Source: Hippophae tibetana (Eukaryota > Streptophyta > Magnoliopsida > Rosales > Elaeagnaceae). From it: a stretch of 64,000 bases of DNA. Positions 46,831-58,726 of the stretch are shown in pieces (the first letter of the stretch is position 1; the number at the start of each line of letters is the position of its first letter). The stretch spans positions 14,886,659 to 14,950,658 of the forward strand of contig CM072811.1 in NCBI GenBank assembly GCA_037013495.1, read 5' to 3'. A model generated the notes under the pieces. The model had not been told where the DNA came from. It was given only the letters and a program-made list of their open reading frames with translations, and made no database searches. The position numbers were made by a program, and so were the translations under genes.

Positions 46831-48254
46831 ACCTCCAAACCTAACTATTACCGGCCTCTCTTCGGCTAAACCTATCATGACTTGGTCTCAAGTTACTCAT
46901 AACCAATCATAATCTTCCAAACAAACTTTGGAACAACCATCACCTCAACTCACTCCTGAGGATTTAGATTTAAATAATCGCATCCATGAATGGTTGCAAA
47001 ATATGGATTCTGAAAAAATAAGAACTGCATTTCGCTGTATCCCAGAGATTGGGGGACCAACTGTTTCATCAAATTTGGAAATCATGCCTTCCAAACCAAA
47101 AAAAATTTCCCAAAAAATAACTGGAACAATTTCCATTCTAGAAAGAGGAGTTACATCCTCCACTTATTTTCCTCCCAAAGGAGTAGGGGAAGCATTTCTC
47201 AAAACAAAATCATCATCTGAGTATTTTAAGAAACAGCCAACTCAGGTGGTAACAATTATTGAAAAACAATTTTTCAACCAAAACCCTTATTTGGCCGTTC
47301 AAAACTATTTTGGCAAAGGGATTTTCTATCGGCCATCGTTATCTTCAAAAACTCCTCAATACTATCAGAGTATTCTGGAAATCACTGGTAGTGTGGAATT
47401 CAAACATTTCCACTATCCTAAATCAACAGAAGTACAATTTTCAACTGCCAAACTCCATAAAATCATATCTCCAACAGATTGGGGAAATTAATTATATAAG
47501 CAGCTGACTTTCCCAGTCAGCGCAACACATTCCATCCCACATTGTACATCATACAATTATTGGGATTATCACCAGGCATGGTTCAATGCTTTCCTCATCC
47601 AAAATAAAGATAACCAACATTCTTGGTTATTTTTCTTTGTTAATAAATCTATTAATCCCAACAGGTTCCCATCTTGGTTTTTACAATGGTGGAAACTATT
47701 CGGAAACCTTTCATCAATTCTGATCTCACCTGTGAAAGAAAGTTATGAGTCTTTCCAGTTTCATTACAAACCATCCACAGAGGAAGCTAGATTCCCTCCT
47801 TTGTGCAAAATTCTACCTCCCTTGGGTATGTCAATGGAACTTATATCCAGAAACATCAGAGGTAATAACTATCAAACGCTCATTTCAAATCAAATGGTGG
47901 TCATCCTTTACGATCCCAAAAACACTCTTATTACCAGCCGTTGAGAAATGGCTAACACAGAAAGGATACAAAGATCACCTAGTGAAGGACATACAAGCTT
48001 CTTCATTATTACTAGCACAGAAGGCGCACACTAACGCCCTAATTGCTCAAGCTAAAACCCAAGAAGAACTCTTGGAAATCATCAAGCAGCTATCATCTGG
48101 GCAAACATCTCAGACACCAAAAGAAGAGTTACCTGATTCGGATGAAACACAATCTCCCGATAAAACAGTGACTCCATCACAAGCTTCAGAAGAGGATTTA
48201 ATTGATTTAGAAACCTCAACTGTAGATATGAACTTTTGGGCCCCTAGAAGATAG
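46796..48254 (+). pseudogene. Pararetrovirus ORF2, unknown function, broken
   Basis: A likely start ATG at 46,796 overlaps the ORF1 end by 35 nt in another frame and opens a lysine-rich N-terminus. The frame has a TAA at 46,910-46,912, then runs open to 47,491. The coding signal continues in a second frame from about 47,500 (tryptophan-rich, WFLQWWKLFGN) and shifts again near 47,805 to a third frame ending at 48,254. The last part has an alanine/glutamate-rich, probably coiled segment (LLLAQKAHTNALIAQAKT) and an acidic tail. So one stop and two frameshifts disable it. A second ORF of unknown function after the polyprotein is known in florendoviruses; I do not assign a role. Confidence 0.75.
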
Positions 48255-48266
48255 GACAAAAACATT

Positions 48267-48440
48267 ATTGGGTCTGCGTGTCCATTTATCATTGGGCCTG
48301 AGTGTCCATTATTATTTATTATTGGGCCTGCGTGTCCATTACTATTTATTATTGGGCCTGCGTGTCCATTACTATTAATTATTGGGCCTGCGTGTCCATT
48401 ACTATTTATTATTGGGCCTACGTGTCCATTAATGTCTACC
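48267..48440 (+). repeat. Viral tail minisatellite, 30-bp unit x 6
   Basis: A 24-bp first unit and five 30-bp units share ATTGGGCCTGCGTGTCCATT. The array starts 12 bp after ORF2 and reaches the end of the viral genome. Each unit includes TGGGCC or a close variant, a motif resembling plant TCP site-II elements. On a circular viral genome it would lie just upstream of the leader. The minus-strand ORF through it is an artefact. Confidence 0.85.
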
Positions 48441-48450
48441 ATAATGTCTA

Positions 48451-51400
48451 CCTTAGTAAAAAAATTTGATTTAATAAATCTGATTGAAACTTAGAAATAC
48501 AAAGTACTATGGATAGTACTTCTTTTTTAACATTGGAATAATTCTTTTGACAATCATTCCAATGGCCAGAGACAAACTGAACAATTTGTTCATTATTATC
48601 TTGGACTTGTTTTAAAATCCCACCATAGCCAAGTTCACTGGCATCGGTTTCTACTACCTTGGGGAGTGTAGGATCCGCAAGATGTAAACAGGGAATGTTT
48701 TGAACCTGTGCTTTAATTTTTTGCACAATTTTGGTATGTTCTTCTGTCCAAGGCTCAGGAGTTTTCTTAAGCCTATTATGTAGAGGTTTTGCTAACCTGT
48801 TAATATTTGGGCAGAAACTTAATACGTAATTTAAGCTACCTAGAAATCGTTGTAGCTGGGTTTTGTCAATAATCCTATCAGGGAACCTAGTTGTAAACTG
48901 TAGGGATCTATTGATAGGAATTACTGTTCCATTGGATACACTGTGTCCAAGAAACCTAATGTTTGTTTGAAAAAGAGTCATTTTCTTGGCTGATAAAGCC
49001 AGTCCATTTCTCTTGATGATATGGAAGAAAGTTTTGAGATGTCTGATGTGTTGTCTGACATCTTTTGAAAATACAAGTACATCATCGATGTACACAATAC
49101 AAAATTCTGAGTAAGGGTTGAATATGTCATTCATAATCCTTTGAAACTTAGAAGGTGCGTTTTTGAGCCCAAATGGCATAACATTCCACTCAAACTGTCC
49201 GAATGGAACAGTGAAAGCAGTTTTGTACCTATGTTGAGGCTCGATTTGAATTTGCCAGAAGCCTGATTTCATATCAAACTTCGAAAATATGGATGATGAA
49301 TACAATCTTTGAAGTAAGTCCTTTTTATTCGGGATAGGGTACCTAATCCATTTTAAGGCTTGGTTCAAAGGTTTGTAATTGATAACTAGCCGAGGAGTTC
49401 CTCTCTCAATCTCAGCAGATTTGTTGACATAGAAGGCCGCACAACTCCATGGCGATCTGGATTTTGATATGAGTTTCTTAGATAGGAGATCAGCGATTTC
49501 CTTTCTACAGAATTGCTCAAGGTCACCATTCATTTGAATAGGCCTTGTCTTTGTAGGAATATCCTTCTCATTGAAGGATGATTCATATGGTAAATCTACC
49601 ATATGTTCTTTTCTTTCCCAGAATGCACTGGGTAATTCAGAGCAAACCTCTTTCTCAAAAGATGTTTGTAATTTAGAGATTTTGTCTTTGATCTCTGGGA
49701 TTTGAAGTTCTTTCTCAACAGTATGAGACTGAAGTTTGGTTTTGAGATAGAGAAGGTCCTTTTCTCTATGTTTTATAAGAACAGAAATCTCTTTTGTAGA
49801 GATTGAATATGTTTTGATGAGATTAAGATCTTTGGTTTTTGGTTCTTCAATGAAAGGGAAGTTGAAGGCCTCTCTTCCAATTTTGAAAGAAATCCTGTCA
49901 TGTTTAACAGAATATGGGGTAATGATATCCATAAAGGGAGTACCCAATATAACCGAGTAGCCTATGTCAGATACTATGACAAATGGGCTGTTAATAAGGT
50001 ATGATCCTTTTTGGATAGATATTTCAGTTTTCCCAATAATACTCATTTGAGATTTATTGGCTGAATTAAGTCGTTCTTCAGTTGGTTTATAAAACCTTCT
50101 GGGAACTATTGATGGTATGATGCAATTTAGGTCAGCCCCTGTGTCAAATAGGGCAATGGTTTCTAGTTTTGATTCGTCAGGGAATATTAATGTTATATTG
50201 ATTTTATATTTCCTGGTGGTAATTTTTCTCAAATTTTGGATTTCTTGATTATTGGGAGTAAGATCATCATCAGAATCACTCACATAAGTTGATATTTTTT
50301 CTCCATTATTAAGTAGTTGAAACTTAATATCATATTCTTTTAATTTTTCTTTAAGCTGGTGGAGTTCCAGTTTAATAGTTTTGATTTCAATTTTTAAGTC
50401 TTGAATTTGACTTTCTGGTGTGATGGCTTTGTTCTTTCTTTCCAGAACAACAGTGAGGTTGTAATAGCCTGTGCTGGTATTTGGAAGTTCAGAATTTTTT
50501 TTAATTGATTGTGATTTGGCCAAACATGTACTTAGATATTCTACGTAAAGTTTGGTTATTGATGGATCATTTAACTTAAGGATTGTTTCTTGAAGTTGTT
50601 CATCTTCATCCTTAGTTAGTACATTAATATTTTTAATTGAGGAATCCGAATTGCTGGTTGCAAATCCATCATCCTGGGGATTAGATTCGTCGCTTGACCA
50701 TTGGTCCGGCTCAGACGATGATGTATCTACCATTAGGGCAGATATTTTAGCATAGGTGTCTTCTTCAAGTTTTAATTCATGGAGTTTTTTAGACATCTTG
50801 CAGAAACTAGCTGTGTGACCTTTCTTGCCACATTTATAACATTTAAACTCTTTAAAAAATTTAAAGGGTTTTTTATGTTGTTTTGATTCCTTATTAAAAT
50901 TTCTTTTATAAGGTTTGTTGTAGAAATTCATTCTTTTTTCAAAGAAAGGTTTTCTTGATTTTGAAAATTTCTTATAAGTTTTATTTGATTCTTTATAAGG
51001 GTTTGATTTAGTTTTACTGCAAGTTCCCTCACAGGTTTTTTCAATAGAGAGATTACTATCAAACTGTTTGCAGAATGATCCAATTTCTCTTTTGGACATT
51101 TTAAGTTCCAATTTCATTTGTTTTTGGATTTTCAAATCTTGACAAATTTGAAGACCCTGGTTTTGAGCAAAACTGATAAGCTGACCGTAGGTCAGTTGAT
51201 CATAAGGGATGATATGATTCCCATAAGTTTCGCGGATTTTGTTTCTGGTTTTCTCACCTAAGAGTGGAGGAAGTCCAGCTAGGAATTTCTCCTTCCAGAA
51301 TGGTTGAATAGAGTCATCTCTTAACATAACTCTAGACATGAATGTAGTTTTATAATTTTGAAAATCACTCATCTTCCTACATTTTATGTTAGAAAGAAGA

Positions 51401-54378
51401 TCAGCGTTTTTATCTTTTAAATGGGATGGATCCCCCATAAAATGATGTGATATGGTAAAGAGTAGAGTGGAGACTGCATCCTGTATAGGAGCTCCTTGAT
51501 GGGAAAGTATGGGGGTACCATACTCGTCAGCCAATATTGCATTGGTAATATCTGACTGTTGTTGTTTTGAAAGATGGTGATCCCACCATCCTTTTAGTTG
51601 GCCTGAGAAGCCAGCTATTAGTAATTCAACAACTGTTTTATCAGTTGTACCAATTTGGGTTTTATAAGCATTTGACGCCATGGTCATTTGCTGTAAGATA
51701 TTTAATATCTCATGATCAGTCATTCCATCAATGTTCCAAACATAGATAGAAGATGCATTATATTTTGATTGGCCAAGCTGACTAGGTTGGGTTCCTATGG
51801 TGTGAGGATACCTAACTGGGCTAGGTTCTTGCCAAGCTAATTTTTGTAGGTGAGGAATTGGTTCTAGAATGGATTCAGAATCACTATCCTCTGATGATAC
51901 TTCAGATCCTAGTTTGCTAAGAATGCTAAGATCTTGTAATGGTTTATGGGTTGATTTTGAAGTTACTGGTGACTCAGGAACAATTATTCCTATTTTGTTT
52001 GAAAATTGGTCTTCTAATTGGGATCTTAGGGTGTTATTCCAATTTTGAAGTTTTTCAAATTTTGATGTAATTTCTTCCTGGGCTGGTTTGGAGACCTGGA
52101 ATGGTTTGAAGATAGGGTTCTTAACTATTCTATCTATTGTTTGATAAGAGGTAGAGGGAATATCTATTTTTAGATTTTTCTCTATCCTAATTAATTTTTT
52201 TCCTAAAGTATTTAGGCTTATGTTGGTATAGTTATTTTGGGTAACTATGTTTTTGAGGTTGGTTGCCTGGTTCTCTTGAGGGTTCTTGAGAGGAAATGCT
52301 TCTACCTGACTATCCTGGTAAGGGATGGTAATAGGTCTTAATGGAGGATGTTCAGCTTCAACCGATCCTTCTGGAGTTTCCCATATGGGTAACTTCTTTT
52401 TTGTTTTAATCATGTTAACTTCGTTAACTAGATCATCCGTTTCTTCTAAAAACTTATCGAAGTCATCTAATGTGATTTCGCTAGGTTTAATTTCTGAAAA
52501 GGTTTTAATCTGTGGAGTCAAGGGTACTAATTCTGTAGTTAATGGCTCTACTGGTTCATTTTCTAAAAGCATATCGAAGTCAGCCTCTGTGACATCCGAG
52601 ACACTAATTGAAGGGAATAATTTATAATGTGGAACTATAGCTATAGGTTCTATGGCTATTGGTGTTTGTTTTGGATCCTGAATGGTAACTGGTAGGTTAC
52701 CTATTAAGACCGTTGATGGTTTGACTAAGTCAACAGGTTTTACTGTTTTATTTGACTTAATGTCAACTAATGGTTCTATGCAAACCTGTTTATGGTTATC
52801 TATTGATGAGGATCTATCTACGTTATCCTGGATTTGGGTAACCATATGATCTGGTAATATTTCTAATGGCTGGACTATTGATATTAGGCTAACTGGTTCA
52901 GGGTTAACTTGTGGGGATGATGATTCTATTATGTCTTCCTGGCTAAGGTCAACCATAGTATCTATCGATTCTTCTTCTTTGTTTATTCTGTTAACAAAGG
53001 AATACCTGGTTTGGTCGATGACTACAGATGCTAGTCCTTTTGATTTTCTATAGATTTTTAGCCAGTCTATAAAACCTATATAATTGTTATGTTCTTTAAT
53101 ATAACGCTCATGTTTTCTATAGCAACAATGCCTAGCTTTTTCTGAGTGTGTATTATAGAACCAAAATTTTATGGGTCTATGGTGTCTTTCATACAGATCC
53201 ATCCTGAGAATCCTTGGATGCAAAGGTTCTTCCTGGTCCTGGTCAAATGTTATTACATTCAGTTCATTAATCCTAGGTTCTTGGCTAGGTGCTAATGATT
53301 GAGTTGGTGATGAAGGGAATATGGGTGATTCACTTATTTCAGACTCAACAGTGTATACTGGTCTGGGTACCTGGGTACTACAGTCTACTCCTTTGAGTTT
53401 TGTTTTCCTAAGTAAATCAGATGTTGATGACCTAGGGTTTTGTTTGAATGGGAAATCCATTTCTGAAAAATCTGCGGCACTCGAAGAGCATCTCATTGAT
53501 GAAGATCTATTGAATCCTATTTCAATATTTCCATTCTTATATTTTATTATTTCAGAAAGTTCTGTGTGTTGTTCAGCTACTTCCTGGTGATGAGTTTCAG
53601 ATGTTGGTTGGCAAATTCCTTTTAGTAGCCACCTATCTGGGTATACTACGCTATCCCAACTAATTGGTCTAGGTATTGTAATGTTGGACCTAGACAAATC
53701 TGTCTGTAATAATAAGGTTTCTCCTTTAGTAGAGTTATGAATATTTTTTATGTCCCAACTGGTCGTCATAATCTTATAATGTACTCTAAATAATAAGGCT
53801 ACCGTAATTGTTCCTGGTAACACATTAGTATTATGAGTTTGGATTTGAAGAGTTAATGTTTTTAATATTTGGGGATCTGTAATAGATGCTACTATGTTCG
53901 GAAAACAGTTAAAAGATATAGGTCCTAAACCTAAACCTGTTTCTACCGTTCCTAATAAAGATTCCTTGAAATCTGTTAATCTAGCATCCCTTAAGACTGC
54001 TAGTATTGATGAACTTAACCCTAGTCGGGTTAAAGGTCTTAATCCAATCTGGACTAGGCCTATATGCACATATTTGAATTTTGAATCATAATGTTTTTGT
54101 AATGATTCTTTTGAAAGAAGTTGGATTGATTCAAAAGGTAATGAAAGTTGAAGATCCCTTTCTTCAGTTTTAATAATGTAATCTGTTTTGAAAAGATTTT
54201 TTAACTTCTTTTGATAAATTTGATCTTTACTGATCCTTGGAACTTTCCAACGATCAATTGATTTTTCAAAATTTTCAATAGTAACCTCGTTACTATTGGT
54301 AATGTATGACTTCTTAGAAGAAGATGATGAAATTTTATTAAGTAAAGGTGATGATGCTGAATAGTTTTTATGCGACAT
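48451..54378 (-). pseudogene. Second pararetrovirus ORF1, 3'-truncated
   Basis: The same polyprotein starts from the ATG at 54,378. It is open through movement protein, coat protein, protease and RT, and into RNase H, then is cut at the central junction after DLLNQIFLLR. The last RNase H residues and all of ORF2 are absent. Apart from one T-to-N change in RNase H (KNYSTVKK against KNYSNVKK) I saw no protein difference from the plus copy. Loss of the RNase H end should make its enzyme defective. Confidence 0.92.
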
Positions 54379-54898
54379 GTTTAAAAAATAAAATTTAAAT
54401 TGTAAACAAATATGGATAAAACTAATCACCAATATAATTTGTATTGCATGTTAAATACGATTCTTAATTAATAAATTGCAAGTCTATTAATAACAAACAA
54501 GATGCAGAGTATATGTCATGAAATTTGAGTCATGGAATTATTTTAAACTATCAATGCATGAAATATTTAACATTTAAGTTCTTGTTCTATCTCTTATAAG
54601 AACACTTATAACTTATAACACGTACCTACTAGAATTGGTCGTTTGCTAAACCACCGGTATTTATAAGGTATTAATGCCCTGAACGCCTTTCACACGGCTT
54701 AAGCGGGACTTACAACCCTTCACCCGGATCTATGCATAACTGCAGCAACCTTACCTCTTCTAATAGAGTGAACAGTTAAGTTATATGTATTAGTACAAGC
54801 TAGTACTGAAAGGAAAGATGGATGTTTTGAAAACACAGAGAACAATACTAATGAATATTAACTACTGCATGTATTAATAAGTTTAATACTAACCCCCT

Positions 54899-54911
54899 GG
54901 CTCTGATACCA
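54899..54911 (-). other. Viral primer-binding site of the minus copy
   Basis: On the minus strand TGGTATCAGAGCC, mirror of 40,151-40,163. Just outside, at about 54,925-54,943, the minus strand reads GCATAATGTCCCATATCC, a near copy of the viral end motif. A few viral tail bases may therefore be present at this border. Confidence 0.85.
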
Positions 54912-54928
54912 TAATGTCTACCTAGGAT

Positions 54929-56463
54929 ATGGGACATTATGCCTTTTCCAAGTTCATTTAAATGTCACAGATCAATTAATTATTCTTTCGATAATTAAAA
55001 GCATTAAGCATAGATAAAATAAACAACTTAAAACCATTCCATAAATCATTCAAAAATAATTAATTCAAGTTTCATTATTTAAGCTACATTGCAAGCCTAG
55101 AACAAATAAATTAGTTCATAGCAGAAATTAAAATTACAACACAACAATAATCAAACATTTCAGAGAAATAAAATTTAAAAGAAAAAAAAGATTAGGAGAA
55201 ACTCTTTCACGATTCCTTAATGAAAAATAAATTTCTTCCCTTTCCTTCTTCTTCGTTGTGTTCTTTCTCTCTATTTCCTAAGAAAATACAACATAAAAAA
55301 TGTTAAATAAGTATTCTGCGTGTTATAGAGAACACGTAGAGAGAAACTGAAAATTGAAGTAAAAAATGGAACAATGAAAAATAAAAACTAAGCTGCCAAA
55401 TATTCCCCCCGCGTCCAAATATATCCCCCTCAACAATTAATATTTTTTCTATCAAATTGCATGTATTGGGTGACAAAAAACACATGGGAAGAATAAACAC
55501 GTGTGAAGACCGTTCTGTGTTTTTTTTCCTTTAAACACATGCCACGTGTCATCATCTTATTAGCTACAAGATATAACAAGACACGTGGTAGCCTCTCATT
55601 CCCTATGAAGAACAGGCACAAGAAGAATAGCTGGAATGCGTCACACAGGATCTTGGCGCGCTAGAAGTGCACGAAACTGGCATTAAGAAGCGAGCGATGC
55701 AGAAGGAGCTGGTGAGTGGGCGATGTTTCTGTGTTTTTATTTTACTAAATACATGCCACATATCGTCATATGATTGGCTAGAAGATTGAGGAAACACGTG
55801 GCTGCTTCTGATTCAGTGAAACACGATGGCACAATCTGATGCGATGCACCGCATCGTACGGGAGTGTAGGCGAGCTGCTCGGTGTGCAACAACTTGATTC
55901 CATGCATGTAAATCTGGATCGTTCACTTGATCCAATGGTGAGCGATGCGCCTCGGGAGAAAATTCTATGCATTCGACAAATGGGTCCCACCCTGCACGCC
56001 ATCCTATGTAACATGTGGGCCCCACTTGGCTTTGAGCTGCGTGCATCCAGGAAAATTGGGTCCAAGCTCTTTTTCTGCGTCTGGATTTCACGCGTCAGAT
56101 CTTAACGGTTGATTGGACAATCGAATGGTGGGTGTTAGGCCTTGTAAATGGCACGAGTGGCCTCTTCTCCTGCACATAAAAACAAACTTTCATTAATTGT
56201 ATTTTGACCCATAAATTTAATTCAAATTAACTTCTAATCTTTTGATATTTTCAATTTCACCCAATTTTAATTCAAATTAAATTTTTAAGCTTTTAAGAAT
56301 TGCAATTAAATCCTTTTTTTATTAAAATTCATTAATTTTCTTGAAGATATATTTATTAAAAACTAATAGTAAATATTATTTTACTTAATTAAAAATTAAC
56401 TAAAAATGTAAAGAACATAGCAATTATAATTAATAAAATAGACAAAAATAACTGTATAACTCA
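54929..56463 (-). repeat. Gypsy LTR, proximal part with U3
   Basis: On the minus strand it starts TGAGTTATACAGTTATTTTTG at 56,463 and is colinear with the start of the LTR at 60,772. It includes GC-rich stretches (about 55,800-56,110) and CCACGTG-type boxes (about 55,540-55,830), and ends at AACTTGGAAAAGGCAT, where the virus begins. The LTR continues at 40,133. Short ORFs at 55,778-56,105 are artefacts of the GC-rich U3. Confidence 0.8.
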
Positions 56464-57722
56464 CCTCTAGCCATTACTAAGGAGCCTTTTATAAGTTTCC
56501 ATTTGTCATAAATGAAGAAGCTTCAATATCCTTCATTTGCAAGTTTGCCCACTGAGATCAAATTTAGGCACATATATAGAATATGCTTGACATCCTTCAA
56601 AAATAGTCTAGTTTCATTCTCTGTTTCCAAGTAAACATCCCATCTACCAACAACCTTTGATAGGTCTTTATTTCCCATTCTAACAACACTAGAACTTCCA
56701 AGTGTGTATGATGAGAAAAATTCTCTATGAGATGTAGCGTGAATTGTAGCATCAATATCAATCACCCAATTGGTCTCGCGTGAGGCAAGAATAACAAAAT
56801 ATTCATCATAAAAGATATTGAAATCATTTATGGTATTTGTTTGCTCATCATCACTATTGTCGTCTTTCTTCACTACTTTGCCTTTTTTCGTTTCCTGTTT
56901 CTTCTTGAACACCCGGAAAAATTTCTTGATATGACCCTTCTTCTTATAGTGATGGCATTCAACATTGGAAAATTTGTCTAATTTTCCTCTGCTCTTGCTT
57001 CTGGGTTTTTGCTCTATGTACTATCTCCTTCCTCTAGACTCTATGATAAGGACTTATGCTTCTAAATCTCTCTCCATGTTTTGTTTCTCATATGACAACA
57101 TGGCTTCTACAACAACTTCAAACTTCATCTTGTCCTTTGCATAAGTCAGAGTTGTTATGAGATGATTATATGATGAGGGTAGTGATGATGCCAAAAATAT
57201 CACAGCTTTCTTTTCATTGCCAAAACTGACATTGAATCTTGTTAAGGGAGAAAGCTTGCTGTTGAAATCGCTAATGTGTTACATCATGCTCACGTTATCT
57301 TTTTTCCTCATCTGATATAGCTCCTTCCATAAATAAAATTTATTGGCAAGGTTTGTTGACATGTAAATTGTCTGAGAAATTTAGATGAATTGTACTGGCT
57401 GTAATCTCATGTATCTCCTCCTATTATTCCTCGATGATGGTTACTGCCTTCTTTTCTTTCCCTAGTAACGTCTTATGGACCTTCTGTTGAATGAGAATAT
57501 CCTTCATCCTCCTTTACCATAAAGAGAAATTATTATTGTCATTAAGAGAAATTATTATTTTCATTAAATTTCTCAATATCTACTTTCTGGCTTGACATAT
57601 TTTTTATTCTACGTGTTTCTTTTCTACAAATAAATACACCTTGGATCTAATAAAATATTTTCTGATGTGCCAGATCAGTTTATGCTGCAACCACATAGCA
57701 TATTAAGAATTTTACTAGACCG
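56464..57722 (-). pseudogene. Copia T gag and protease start
   Basis: Gag pieces run from about 57,700 down, with many stops. The zinc knuckle is degraded (CHHYKKKGHIKKFF near 56,935). The open part 56,523-56,912 holds the protease start, where the expected DSGA is changed to DIDA in WVIDIDATIHAT, so the catalytic motif is lost. The reading continues to KLIKGSLVMARG at the border and resumes at 39,639 with ETHTALYIMQAK, showing that the gypsy LTR entered this copia element. Confidence 0.8.
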
Positions 57723-57734
57723 ACTTTGATACCA
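57723..57734 (-). other. Copia T primer-binding site (tRNA-Met)
   Basis: On the minus strand TGGTATCAAAGT, two bases inside the T 5' LTR (which ends ...CCCCGACA at 57,737). Confidence 0.7.
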
Positions 57735-57736
57735 GT

Positions 57737-58253
57737 TGTCGGGGCACAATGGGTATAAATAAAATAAATTCAACATAGTAAAATAATGATTTAATTTAAC
57801 GTGGTTCACCTTTTAATTTAGGCTAAGTCCACAGGATAAACTCTGAAAAATATTTCTTACACTAATAAAATTAATGGGTACCAAGTGAGAGGCAATATAA
57901 CAAATTGAAATAAAACCAAAATAGTGTCATGCACACAAGTGTTTTCCAAACTCACTATTTTGTCACTCCCTTTTTAGAAAAATACCCTAATATTTTTCTA
58001 AAATATTCTCTCACTCTCTTACACACACAATACTATTTTTCTTCAAAAGAAATTGTTCATTCGGCTCTGCATTGCTTCTCTTCTTTTGGTGTGTTGATGT
58101 GTATCTCTAAGGCAAAAACATTATCTATCTCTTATGTGGTCATAAATTGGCTACGTAATTACCCAAATTTTAGCCACAAAAATATTAGATGCATTTTTCA
58201 AATGTAATTGCACCTAATATTTTTATTTTCTTAATCTTCCATGTCATGCTACA
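57737..58253 (-). repeat. Copia T 5' LTR
   Basis: It begins TGTAGCATGACATGG at 58,253 and ends CCCCGACA at 57,737 on the minus strand. It is colinear with the T 3' LTR at 34,465-34,994, which faces the opposite way. The outer flank is AAAAG, against AAAAA after the other LTR: a possible imperfect target duplication. Confidence 0.82.
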
Positions 58254-58726
58254 CTTTTCAAATTAAAACTAGTTGTTTTGTCATAAATTTTTCCTTTCTT
58301 CTAAACAACTAATGATTGTCTCAACTTTTAAATTTTATAAAGCCTTCTCCTGTCTGCTTCTATTTCCACGTTCATCTTCTTCGTATTTTACTATCCAAAA
58401 AGGTTTCTTTGTGTTTACTTTAATCATTCCTAAAAGCTTATTAGCTTTAGTCTTTTAACTAGTCTCATATTTTTTTTTGTTTATTTCTTGCATGTTTCTT
58501 CAGTTTTTATATTGATACGCATCTTTGAAACCTTTTCGTTTATACCTTTTCTATTCATAACTTTTTAAGTTTATCATGCGCTATCAAAAATATCATTCCC
58601 TAACCTTAAATCAGTTTATTACGTTTCTATATCACTCTAAAAAATATTTCAACCTTATTATCCCTCCATTGAAACAATTAGTTTTGTTTATTAACATTCC
58701 TTATAAAATGAATGATAATATTTCAT
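58254..58726. other. Unassigned AT-rich sequence
   Basis: Small ORFs here have no recognisable homology. No repeat or element border is seen. Confidence 0.4.

Larger units (their letters stand above)
40134..48452 (+). mobile_element. Full-length pararetrovirus copy (8.3 kb)
   Basis: The copy starts at the tRNA-Met binding region and ends just after the tail repeats, a linear form opened near the usual minus-strand discontinuity. It holds a leader of about 520 nt, ORF1, a degraded ORF2 and a short repeat-rich tail. Left and right ends carry inverted copies of CATAATGTCTACC (GGTAGACATTATG at 40,140-40,152 and ATAATGTCTACC at 48,441-48,452). Confidence 0.88.
40134..54928. mobile_element. Endogenous pararetrovirus locus: inverted tail-to-tail pair
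   Basis: This 14.8-kb insertion of plant pararetrovirus (Caulimoviridae) DNA consists of a full-length plus copy (40,134-48,452) and a minus copy lacking the 3' 1.8 kb (48,451-54,928). The arms 40,134-46,611 and 48,451-54,928 are both 6,478 bp and show no indel. I found only about four substitutions by eye. The 1,839-bp spacer carries the end of RNase H, ORF2 and the tail repeats. No target duplication is visible, as expected for viruses without integrase that enter by host DNA repair. The target is a gypsy LTR. Gene order fits florendovirus-like endogenous viruses, a placement to be tested by RT phylogeny. Confidence 0.93.

Noticed and set aside
48267-48440. CRISPR-like regular repeats
   Set aside because: The units are directly adjacent with no unique spacers, and the context is eukaryotic viral DNA.
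48110-48442. Minus-strand 110-codon ORF with repeated NSNGHAGPII
   Set aside because: It is the antisense reading of the viral 30-bp tail repeats and of the ORF2 end.
40134-54928. Two independent viral insertions at the same place
   Set aside because: Arms of exactly equal length with almost no differences, a shared outer start point and a shared central junction fit one event or a duplication better than two chance insertions.
55778-56105. Three overlapping ORFs near 55,800-56,105, and similar ones at 61,170-61,440
   Set aside because: Both lie in the GC-rich U3 of the same gypsy LTR, and their frames do not correspond between the two copies.
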